From positions 8,856 through 72,855 of the forward strand of contig JBHHYH010000008.1 of assembly GCA_046757465.1 (NCBI GenBank): DNA of 64,000 nucleotides, given 5' to 3'. Shown here one piece after another: positions 36,221-43,219 of the stretch (within the stretch, counting starts at the first letter, position 1; each line of letters opens with the position of its first letter). A program made the position numbers and the translations under genes. The notes below the pieces were generated by a model. That model had not been told where the DNA came from, ran no database searches, and saw only the letters and a list, made by a program, of their open reading frames with translations. This stretch comes from Scalindua_A sp046757465 (lineage in GTDB: Bacteria; Planctomycetota; Brocadiia; Brocadiales; Scalinduaceae).

Positions 36221-36952
36221 TTATGAGTGTACGAGACTTGATTAGTCTTTCTTGTTTGTTAAAAATTATGCCTTTGGAGATAAGTAATTGTTAGAGATGG
36301 TTTTACTAGAGAAGGTGTACAGGGAAATATTGTTCAAAAATTACACATTTTACACCTCACCAAAAATTTCCCTGGTTATCTCAAAACGGCTATTTCATTC
36401 AGATAAAATTCATATGGTAATATATTAGCTTATAGTGTGTTGTAGTTTTGAAAAAGATAGGCGGTTTTAAAACTTTTAACTATTCAATAGGAATCTTCAA
36501 CATATTTTTTATAGCAATATGTTATTTAATACCGTTAAGAGTTGGACAAATCAACTATTTCACAAAATGAATGATCCGGGAAGGAACAATACATGTGAAG
36601 ATACTTAGGTGATCTACACACAATATGATAATTGTTATAATTGCATTTGTCAAGTGTTTTTTTGGTTAAACTTTCTACTTATATGGTATGAGGATTGATA
36701 GAAAGAGTTATTTTAAAATAAGGTTCCGCTTTGTGTCGTGAAAAGCCTAATCTGTTACCCTTTTTTCAGGGGGGTACCTTTTGATAGCCTTATATAGGTT
36801 AGCAAAGAAAAGTTCCCGAGTTAACAATATAGGTTACTAAGATATCGACTTCGAGCACGAACACAGCAGAACCTTAATTCACCTTTTTTATATCAAATAT
36901 GATTCCTTAATGCAAGCAAAATTTATATAAAGAATGATGGCGGATATCGCTT
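36221..36952. other. Long intergenic region between 5' nuclease gene and hemC
   Basis: 732 bases with no credible ORF. The right half (36719-36889) folds as a closed, RNA-like structure, given separately. The left half is AT-rich and featureless apart from the short pairing AGGGAAATATTG / AAATTTCCCT near 36330-36372. Confidence 0.5.
36719..36889. ncRNA. Candidate structured RNA of about 158 nt (6S-like shape)
   Basis: The ends pair as TAAGGTTC (36719-36726) with GAACCTTA (36869-36876), extending through GCT..GTGTCG against CGAACACAGC to about 16 base pairs. Inside, GTTACCC pairs with GGGGGTAC. On the plus strand the closing stem is followed by a CCTTTTTT run. Read on the minus strand, GCTGTGTTCGTG near the 5' end and TCGATATCTTAGTAACC vaguely recall 6S RNA sequences. 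Strand and class are undecided. Confidence 0.3.
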
Positions 36953-37894
36953 TTATGCAAGGTTTTTTCTTATTTCTTCCAGGATCGTGTCCCCACCCAT
37001 TCTCAATAGCTTATATGCAAGTTCATACCCTATATCAGCAAAATCATCTATTTTGCCCTCAATAGAGTCCCTGATAATTGTAGTTCCATTGAGTGAACAT
37101 ACAACCGCTTCTAATTTCAAATTGGCAGGGAATACGATTTCTGCATGAGCGCCAATTGGAACCTGGCATCCACCCTGAAGTTTTGCAAGAAGCACTCTTT
37201 CTGTCTTTACTTCACACATGGTTTCATGGTGATTTAGAATCGATATGACTTCTTTAACCTCATCATCATTGTCTCGTATCTCTATACACAGTGCTCCCTG
37301 ACCTACGGCAGGAAGCATTATATCATAAGGTATTATCTCACTTGCATTCTCGGATAGACTAAATCTTAATAAACCTGCTCTGGCTACAACTATTGCATCA
37401 AGATCACCTGAATCTAATTTTTTTAGCCTTGTATCTAGATTACCTCGCAAATCTACAACTTTAAGGTCTTGCCTGAAGGCAAGAATTTGTGCTCTACGCC
37501 TTAAGCTACTTGTTCCAATTACAGCATTTTGAGGAAGGTCTTTTAAACATTGATTGTTTTTGCTAATCAGTACGTCATGTGGATCTTCACGCTCTGGAAA
37601 TGCTCCCAGTAGAAGACCTTCTGGGATTACAGTAGGTACATCTTTTGCGCTATGAACTATTAAATCAACCTTGTTATCAAGAAGGGCATTTTCCAGCTCT
37701 TTTGTGAATAATCCCGTTCCTCCTAATCTTGAAAGGGGAGCATCGGTTAATTTGTCGCCCTTTGTCTTAAACTTTTCGATGCTAAATTTGATGTCAGGAT
37801 TGGATTCTTCCAGTTGCGACTTTACCCAATTAGCCTGGATTAAGGCTAATTTACTTCCTCTCGAGCCAATGACAATTTTTTTTCTTTTTTTCAA
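36953..37894 (-). CDS. hemC: Porphobilinogen deaminase (hydroxymethylbilane synthase)
   Basis: Polymerises four porphobilinogens to hydroxymethylbilane in tetrapyrrole synthesis, which is heavily needed by a cytochrome-rich cell. The 313 aa contain IGSRGSKLALIQANWVK, FTKELENALL, HSAKDVPTVIPEG, IGTSSLRRRAQI, DLRGNLDTRLKKL and VVARAGLLR. The Cys that carries the dipyrromethane cofactor is in LQGGCQVPIGAHAEI. It diverges from aroA across 114 bp, so the two probably have promoters in that gap. Confidence 0.95.
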   Translation of the reverse strand: MKKRKKIVIGSRGSKLALIQANWVKSQLEESNPDIKFSIEKFKTKGDKLTDAPLSRLGGTGLFTKELENALLDNKVDLIVHSAKDVPTVIPEGLLLGAFPEREDPHDVLISKNNQCLKDLPQNAVIGTSSLRRRAQILAFRQDLKVVDLRGNLDTRLKKLDSGDLDAIVVARAGLLRFSLSENASEIIPYDIMLPAVGQGALCIEIRDNDDEVKEVISILNHHETMCEVKTERVLLAKLQGGCQVPIGAHAEIVFPANLKLEAVVCSLNGTTIIRDSIEGKIDDFADIGYELAYKLLRMGGDTILEEIRKNLA

Positions 37895-38008
37895 ATACCT
37901 TCTCCTCTATAAATTTAAACAGATGGCGGCCAATTAAGCAAGTCTATTTGCCCTTGATGAAAAGCTCTTGTTAGTCTATAATTTTTCCTATCAAAAGGAT
38001 AGTGTTAA

Positions 38009-39277
38009 ATGTTAGAAATTAAACCAACACAAAAGATTAATGCTACAGTTAAAGTTCCCGGGTCAAAAAGCTATACAAACCGTGCGTTAATAACAGCTTC
38101 ACTTGCTGCGGGAGAGTCTGTAATAAAAAATGTCTTATTAAGTGACGATACACGTCTCATGATGGCATGCCTTGAAGAGGTGGGAGTATCAATTAAAGGT
38201 GTTACAGGAGATAATGCTTTGGTGGTAAAAGGTAGTGAGGGTACAATACCTGCAAGGGAAGCGAATCTATTTGCAGGCAATGCAGGAACTGTTGTGCGCT
38301 TTATGACAGCTGCATTAACGTTGGGTAATGGTCATTATGAGATTGATGGTGTCGAACGTATGAGAAAAAGACCTATTCAGGAACTGCTTAGCGGTCTAAA
38401 TCAGCTTGGTGCAGATGTTGCCTCAAAGGAAAAAACAGGATGCCCGCCTGTTGTAATAAATGCGAGTGGGTTAAAGGGTGGAGCTATCAAGATGAAAGGC
38501 AGTGTCAGCAGCCAATATATTAGTGCAATCCTTTTAGCTGCACCTTACGCAATGAGTGATGTTCACATTATAATAACCGATGACCCTGTATCAAAGAATT
38601 ATGTTGATATGACTATAGATGTTATGAGTAAGTTTGGAGTAAGGGTGGAAAGGGATTCGTATAAAGAATTTCGTATTAAGTCTGGTCAGAGTTATAAGGG
38701 TTGTGAGTATATGGTGGAACCAGACGCAACAAGCGCTTCGTATTTTTTTGGTGCTGCTGCTATAACGGGTGGCAGAGTAAGGGTCGAAGGTTTGGGTGAA
38801 AATTCACTGCAAGGTGATGCCTCATTTGTTGATATCTTGAGCAAGATGGGCTGTGTCACACGAAAGGCTAAGGATTGGTTAGAAGTTGAAGGAGGTAAGT
38901 TGAAGGGGATAGATATAGACATGATTGATACTCCTGATGTCGTGCAGACCCTGGTAGCTGTTGCAGTATTTGCAGAGGGGAAAACCCGTATAAAGAATGT
39001 CAAGAACCTTCGTTATAAAGAGACAGACCGTATCTCTGCACTTGTTAACGAGCTTAAAAGGCTCGGTGTGAAAGTGAGGGAATATGAGGATGGTCTTGAG
39101 ATTGAACCATCAAGCACACTACATTCCGCTGAAGTATCAACTTACAACGACCACCGCATGGCAATGAGCTTTGCCCTTATTGGATTACGAGTCAGAGGGA
39201 TAAAGATAAAAAATCCAGAGTGTGTTCACAAGACATTCCCGGACTTCTTCGAAAGACTGGAAAAATTATACAACTGA
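38009..39277 (+). CDS. aroA: 3-phosphoshikimate 1-carboxyvinyltransferase (EPSP synthase)
   Basis: Transfers enolpyruvate to shikimate-3-phosphate, the sixth shikimate step. The 422 aa contain PGSKSYTNRALITASLAAG, GNAGTVVRFMTAALTLG, RMRKRPIQELLSGLNQLGAD, SSQYISAILLAAPYA, DPDATSASYFFGAAA-type phosphate contacts (EPDATSASYFFGA), NLRYKETDRISA and YNDHRMAMSFALIG. The usual class I 'GTAMRPLTA' loop reads GTVVRFMTA, so the loop differs at the Pro site. MurA is excluded by the DP-DH pattern and length. The ParB-like gene starts ten bases after its stop. Confidence 0.95.
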   Translation: MLEIKPTQKINATVKVPGSKSYTNRALITASLAAGESVIKNVLLSDDTRLMMACLEEVGVSIKGVTGDNALVVKGSEGTIPAREANLFAGNAGTVVRFMTAALTLGNGHYEIDGVERMRKRPIQELLSGLNQLGADVASKEKTGCPPVVINASGLKGGAIKMKGSVSSQYISAILLAAPYAMSDVHIIITDDPVSKNYVDMTIDVMSKFGVRVERDSYKEFRIKSGQSYKGCEYMVEPDATSASYFFGAAAITGGRVRVEGLGENSLQGDASFVDILSKMGCVTRKAKDWLEVEGGKLKGIDIDMIDTPDVVQTLVAVAVFAEGKTRIKNVKNLRYKETDRISALVNELKRLGVKVREYEDGLEIEPSSTLHSAEVSTYNDHRMAMSFALIGLRVRGIKIKNPECVHKTFPDFFERLEKLYN

Positions 39278-39287
39278 TTGCTAAAAA

Positions 39288-40265
39288 ATGGATTTAAAAC
39301 AGATTTTATTAAGTGATATTGATATTTCCTCCCAAAGGCACGACAAGTTTTTGTTTAGTTATGCACATGATTTAAGTGTGACAATGGATTCTATAAAAAA
39401 GGTCGGATTAATAAATCCCGTAATACTAAACATAAACCACGGCCGCAATGAAGCGTACACTATCGTATGTGGTTATCAGCGTATCAAGGCATTTAAGAAA
39501 TTAGGGGAAGAGAGAATTAAGGCAAATGTTGTAGATGGGCTTGGTGATGAAGAACTTTCTTTATTAAGCCTTCATGACAATATGTTCTCAAGGGGATTTA
39601 ATGAAATAGAAAAGGCAATCGTTATAAAGAGATTTCAGGAGATCGGCTATTCTTATGACAGACTGGTTACCGAAATAACTCCACTCCTCGGCATACCACC
39701 AAATAAGAAAATAATAGATAAATATCTTTCTCTTTTGAAACTGGATAGGGGAATCAAGAGTGCCGTAGCTAGAAATGAACTAGAAATAGAAAAAGCCTTT
39801 CTCCTTATCATGCTCGATAATGCCGAGAGAGATTTTGCTTGCAGAATTCTTTTCAAGGAATCTAGTACGAACATAAATGAGGCAAAGGAAACAATTAGAA
39901 ACTTGCTTGACCTTAGGCAGATAAGGCAAAAAAGCATCTCAGAACTGCTAACGGCAGGAGAAATCAGCAACATACTCTCAGATGGTAAAACCAATAAAAG
40001 GCAAAAGGGAGAGACGATTTATAAATTAATAAAGTCTATGCGTTACCCGACCATTAGCAGGAAGGAAGATGAGTTTACCAAATCATGCAAGAGATTGGGC
40101 CTTGACAATAACGTCCGCATCACTCATTCTAGATTTTTCGAAGGAGATGATATTCAGATAACCATAAAGGCCTCGGACGAAGAAAAGTTGAAGAGCAGCA
40201 TAGAAAAGTTCTTAGCAAATATAAAGAATGGGGCATTTAAGAGGATTTTTTCCGTATTTAAATAG
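39288..40265 (+). CDS. ParB-like nuclease-fold protein
   Basis: A 325-residue protein with an N-terminal ParB/Srx domain (about residues 5-105). LINPVILNINHGRNEAYTIV is followed by CGYQRIKAFKKLGEERIKANV, matching the family 'G.RR..A...LG' box, here with Gln before Arg. A helical middle (LLSLHDNMFSRGFNEIEKA, then YDRLVTEITPLLG) resembles the DNA-binding part. The C-terminal 100 residues are basic and unrecognised. No ParA neighbour exists, so a chromosome partition role is not supported; a transcription or housekeeping regulator is possible. Co-directional with aroA, ten bases apart. Confidence 0.8.
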   Translation: MDLKQILLSDIDISSQRHDKFLFSYAHDLSVTMDSIKKVGLINPVILNINHGRNEAYTIVCGYQRIKAFKKLGEERIKANVVDGLGDEELSLLSLHDNMFSRGFNEIEKAIVIKRFQEIGYSYDRLVTEITPLLGIPPNKKIIDKYLSLLKLDRGIKSAVARNELEIEKAFLLIMLDNAERDFACRILFKESSTNINEAKETIRNLLDLRQIRQKSISELLTAGEISNILSDGKTNKRQKGETIYKLIKSMRYPTISRKEDEFTKSCKRLGLDNNVRITHSRFFEGDDIQITIKASDEEKLKSSIEKFLANIKNGAFKRIFSVFK

Positions 40266-40283
40266 ACGCTTGGCGCCTAAACC

Positions 40284-40451
40284 ATCCCTGCCCGACAAAC
40301 GTTCATTCTCGTTCCCACGCTGGAGCGTGGGAACGAGAGAAAATCATTAGATTCTGAAAACGGAGATCCTGAATTAAATTCAGGACCTGGTTCAGAATGA
40401 CATATTATGTGTTTCTCTATTGCGACACAGTCTGAAATGTCGGGCAGGGAT
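40284..40451. repeat. MITE-like element 1 (168 bp, 14-bp perfect terminal repeats)
   Basis: ATCCCTGCCCGACA (40284-40297) and TGTCGGGCAGGGAT (40438-40451) are exact inverted copies. Inside are a perfect 15-bp palindrome (40307-40338) and, in reverse orientation, the segment CTGTGTCGCAATAGAGAAAC that recurs in element 3 at 61.75 kb, with GTCATTCTGAAC following in both. Confidence 0.75.
40307..40338. repeat. Perfect 15-bp palindrome nested in element 1
   Basis: TCTCGTTCCCACGCT and AGCGTGGGAACGAGA flank a GG centre. This is the widespread 'CGTTCCCACGC...GCGTGGGAACG' intergenic palindrome; related halves are at 21513-21537. Confidence 0.85.
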
Positions 40452-40844
40452 TTCGGATTTCGTGCTTCGGTTTTTACGATTATAACTACCCCGAAAGGGC
40501 CACATTATTCAGGCTTTGTCTTGGGGAATGCTTAGTACATTCACCCTGATGCAAGGATAACAATAGAGGATATCTTTCTCTGATACTATGTTGCTATGGC
40601 AAAGCATTTACTTCAGGATAGACGACAAAATAAATAAGAGGTTCAATAAATTGTTAAGGAAATCTTCTATTGAAACAGTTCAAAAAGCCACCAGATTACT
40701 GAGCTGGTACAGTTACCCATATGCTAACTTATTTATTATTTTTTCCCTTGCTTTAATATATAATTTTTGATAATATCTGCCGTGGTTCGATTGTACTGTA
40801 TAGTAATATTATATGTATATTCATATTTATTAACGTAATATTAT

Positions 40845-40880
40845 GGCTATAAGGGCAACAATCCTGTAGCCTTTTTTTTT
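40845..40880 (+). terminator. Terminator-like hairpin just upstream of the cold-shock gene
   Basis: GGCTATAAGG pairs with CCTGTAGCC around GCAACAAT and is followed by nine T. It ends 21 bases before the cspA ATG. It may end upstream transcripts or act as an attenuator in the csp leader. Confidence 0.65.
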
Positions 40881-40901
40881 GTGATAGGGGGTGATTTTAG
40901 A

Positions 40902-41102
40902 ATGCCAAGTGGAACAGTCAAATGGTTTAATGATGCAAAGGGATATGGTTTTATTTCCACTGATAATGGAGAGGATATTTTTGTGCATCATACCGAAATT
41001 CAAGGTGAAGGATTTAAAACGCTTGCTGAGGGTGATAAGGTAGAGTTTGAAGTAGTAAAAGGAGACAAGGGTAACAAGGCCCAAAAAGTCGTTAAATTAT
41101 AA
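40902..41102 (+). CDS. Cold-shock domain protein
   Basis: A 66-residue single cold-shock domain that binds single-stranded RNA and DNA. RNP1 is KGYGFISTD and RNP2 is IFVHHTEI; the opening PSGTVKWFNDAKGYGF is standard, and KAQKVVKL closes the fold. ATG 40902 is chosen because the longer GTG start at 40881 would encode the RBS (AGGGGGTGA) as protein. A T-run hairpin lies directly upstream and a terminator downstream, so this is a single-gene unit that may be controlled in its leader. Confidence 0.95.
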   Translation: MPSGTVKWFNDAKGYGFISTDNGEDIFVHHTEIQGEGFKTLAEGDKVEFEVVKGDKGNKAQKVVKL

Positions 41103-41214
41103 GTATATTAAAAAGCACACTCATATATCATAAAGTATAGCTGATTATAGTAGATCCACTGTATAGAAATATAGAGTTGTCACTTAGGTTATAATTATAA
41201 TTACGACACATAGA

Positions 41215-41249
41215 CCCCAATATTCGTAAAAAGGATATTGGGGTTTTTG
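41215..41249 (+). terminator. Rho-independent terminator after the cold-shock gene
   Basis: CCCCAATAT (41215-41223) and ATATTGGGG (41235-41243) pair exactly around TCGTAAAAAGG, followed by TTTTTGTTTGTTG. Confidence 0.9.
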
Positions 41250-41277
41250 TTTGTTGTCTAAAAAAGTTTCCTGCTTA

Positions 41278-41444
41278 GTATCTGTTGCGGAAAACACTAT
41301 ACTGTCACCCTGAACTTGATTCAGGATTGATATATATAGATTCTGAAACCCGACAAGTCGGATCTCGTAGTTGCTTCAAGGGGCGCCACAGGCGACAAGT
41401 TCAGAATGACATTTTTGAGCATTTAAGCTTTCCGCAATAGATAC
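41278..41444. repeat. MITE-like element 2 (167 bp, 16-bp terminal repeats)
   Basis: GTATCTGTTGCGGAAA and TTTCCGCAATAGATAC are inverted copies at 15 of 16 positions. The interior has GTCACCCTGAACTTGATTCA, nearly the GTCATTCTGAACTTGATTCA of element 3, and ends GTTCAGAATGAC, its inverted counterpart. It stops four bases before the end of the next gene. Confidence 0.75.
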
Positions 41445-41447
41445 TAC

Positions 41448-41813
41448 TTAAAATAAATCTATCGAGAGTAATATTTCAATCACGTTATTGGCTGAACGTT
41501 GATTGGATTCCTTAAGGAGCAGTAATTCCTCCCTGCAAATTTTTATTTGATTACGGAGTAGATGATTACCTGGTCGATACACAAGACATTTCTCAAGGTG
41601 TGTTATGGCTGTGTTTAAATGATTTAATTTTTCATTTACCATTGGAATGCGGTTAAATATCATGATGTGTTCTATAGCCTTTTGGCAATTAGCTAAAAAT
41701 TCCTTTTTGAGAGTTGCCTTGGTACTTTTCTTGGGTTTCTTACTCCTGTCCTGTAGTTTTGAGGACTTCTTTTTGATTATTTTCTTTTGAAAGAAAGGGA
41801 CTGGTTTTTCCAT
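41448..41813 (-). CDS. Unknown basic protein
   Basis: The frame stays open back to an ATG at 41918, which would overlap the divergent SPL-like gene; the internal ATG at 41813 (MEKPVPFFQKK) gives a cleaner 121-residue protein. The first 35 residues are rich in Lys and Ser/Thr (KKIIKKKSSKLQ, KKPKKSTKATLKK), followed by a helical domain (FLANCQKAIEHIMIFNRIP, then ITHLEKCLVYRPGNHLLRN). I recognise no family. A nucleic-acid-binding tail plus helical-bundle or TPR-like part is plausible but inferred. Neither start has a strong RBS, so the start is uncertain. Confidence 0.5.
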   Translation of the reverse strand: MEKPVPFFQKKIIKKKSSKLQDRSKKPKKSTKATLKKEFLANCQKAIEHIMIFNRIPMVNEKLNHLNTAITHLEKCLVYRPGNHLLRNQIKICREELLLLKESNQRSANNVIEILLSIDLF

Positions 41814-41899
41814 ACCTAGCATCCAGGGAATAAAAGTATGAACATCATTATATATTATTTTACAAGACAAGAAAAGACTATACTTAATACCGTTGCTAT

Positions 41900-42946
41900 A
41901 TGAAAGTTTTCTATCCAAAAAAGATATTCATTGAAAAAGATATTGTTAAATCGCCTGTTACCCAGCGGATACTCTGTAAACTACCAAATGTGCCAGTCGA
42001 GTACATCGATGATTATGGAAAAATCAAAATAAAAGGGCGCATGATTAATAATATTTATAAAGAAAGTAAGGAATGCCTTGCTATAGCCAGGAAGAAGGGT
42101 AAGTTGGTCAAACAATTCAGGTGTAGAGATGGAATAATTGGAAGTACAGAATATTACATAACCCACGGGAATAATTGTTGTTTTGATTGCGAATATTGTT
42201 TTCTTCAAGGTTACTTTGATAATGCGATACCCACCCTGTTTGTAAATCATGAAGAAATGTTGAGTCAAATAAGAGACGTTATTATTGCCGCAGGGGATAA
42301 AGGGGTAGTATTTCATGCCGGTGAATTATGTGATGCGTTTGTCTTCGATGACCTTACAGGTCTCTCACGCAAACTTATTCATCTGTTCTCAGAATTTCCA
42401 AATGCGAGGCTAGAACTCAGGACCAAAGCTACAAACCTTGAGCACCTTTTACGTGTATCAGGAATAGATAATGTCGTAATATCATGGACGTTTAGCCCTC
42501 AAGTGATCATAGATAATTATGAACACAAAACCCCTTCACTAGAAGAACGAATTAGCACAGCAGAGGAAGTGCAAAAGGCCGGTTATAATGTTGGAATATG
42601 TTTAGACCCCATTATAAGATGTGAAGATTGGTATGATAATTACAAAGAAATGCTTAACATGCTTTTCGATAGACTGGACATCATGAAGATTAAGTTTGTA
42701 AGCCTTGGTGGTTTCAGGTTTCTCCCTTCCTTAGCCAGGGCAATCAGAGAAAGGAATCCACAAACCAATCTCTTATTAGGCGAGTTTGTACCATGTATCG
42801 ACGGTAAATATCGTTATTTCAAACCATTCAGGGTCGAGATATACAGGGAGCTAGGTAAGATTATAAGACAAAGGGGGAAGGGTATTAGGGCATTGCTCTG
42901 TATGGAAACCAGTGAAGTATGGAACGAAGTAGCAGATAGCTTGTAA
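41900..42946 (+). CDS. Spore photoproduct lyase-family radical SAM protein
   Basis: SPL repairs the thymine dimer 'spore photoproduct' with a radical SAM reaction. The 348 aa closely match SPL length (342 in Bacillus). The opening FYPKKIFIEKDIVKSPVTQ is characteristic. The cluster motif is C93-x3-C97-x2-C100, and Cys144 in GELCDAF lies 44 residues after C100, the same spacing as the hydrogen-donor Cys141 after Cys97 in B. subtilis. Retention of this Cys suggests true lyase chemistry. The organism shows no sporulation genes here, so the lesion or substrate is open. Confidence 0.86.
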   Translation: MKVFYPKKIFIEKDIVKSPVTQRILCKLPNVPVEYIDDYGKIKIKGRMINNIYKESKECLAIARKKGKLVKQFRCRDGIIGSTEYYITHGNNCCFDCEYCFLQGYFDNAIPTLFVNHEEMLSQIRDVIIAAGDKGVVFHAGELCDAFVFDDLTGLSRKLIHLFSEFPNARLELRTKATNLEHLLRVSGIDNVVISWTFSPQVIIDNYEHKTPSLEERISTAEEVQKAGYNVGICLDPIIRCEDWYDNYKEMLNMLFDRLDIMKIKFVSLGGFRFLPSLARAIRERNPQTNLLLGEFVPCIDGKYRYFKPFRVEIYRELGKIIRQRGKGIRALLCMETSEVWNEVADSL

Positions 42947-43219
42947 GCCATTAAACATGTAGATACACCCATAATGTTTTTGACAATCACCCACAATCGG
43001 TAGTAGAATTATCACCAATAAAACCCTACTACCTAAATTGAGCGATTTACGTAGCCGCAACCTTCAGGTTGCGTAACTTACGTAAAATTTCCATGTACCC
43101 ATTAGGTGATGAGAAACGCAGGCTAAAGCCTTCGGCTACAGTAACGTATAATATGAAATCGCTCAATTTAGGTTTTACTAAAACAAACCTCCGGCTTGCA
43201 TTGCAAAACCTGGATGTTG
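42947..43219. other. Spacer with repeat element copy A
   Basis: 273 bases between convergent genes, occupied mainly by the inverted-repeat element at 43032-43172. No terminator with a T-run is evident. Confidence 0.6.
43032..43172. repeat. MITE-like element, second family, copy A (141 bp)
   Basis: CCTAAATTGAGCGATTT (43032-43048) and AAATCGCTCAATTTAGG (43156-43172) are exact 17-bp inverted copies. The interior has a GCAACCTTCAGGTTGC hairpin and GAGAAACGCAGG. A related, longer copy in opposite orientation lies at 22395-22612. Confidence 0.8.

Larger units (their letters stand above)
40266..40901. other. Repeat-bearing spacer before the cold-shock gene
   Basis: 636 bases. It holds a 168-bp inverted-repeat element (40284-40451) and a terminator-like hairpin (40845-40880). 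A 60-codon ORF at 40588-40770 has no RBS or family features and is not called. Confidence 0.6.
41103..41447. other. Spacer after the cold-shock gene
   Basis: 345 bases with no ORF. It contains a terminator (41215-41249) and MITE-like element 2 (41278-41444). Confidence 0.6.

Noticed and set aside
36953..37894. T-run hairpin terminator after hemC
   Set aside because: No stable stem with a T-run is visible on the minus strand immediately below 36953.
40588..40770. 60-codon plus ORF in the csp upstream spacer
   Set aside because: No ribosome binding site, no domain, and it lies beside repeat elements.
40780..40800. Possible tRNA T-arm GTGGTTCGATTGTAC
   Set aside because: No matching acceptor, D or anticodon arms can be folded around it.
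40881..40901. GTG as cold-shock gene start
   Set aside because: The extra residues MIGGDFR are encoded by the RBS region; family proteins begin at the PSGTVKWF segment.
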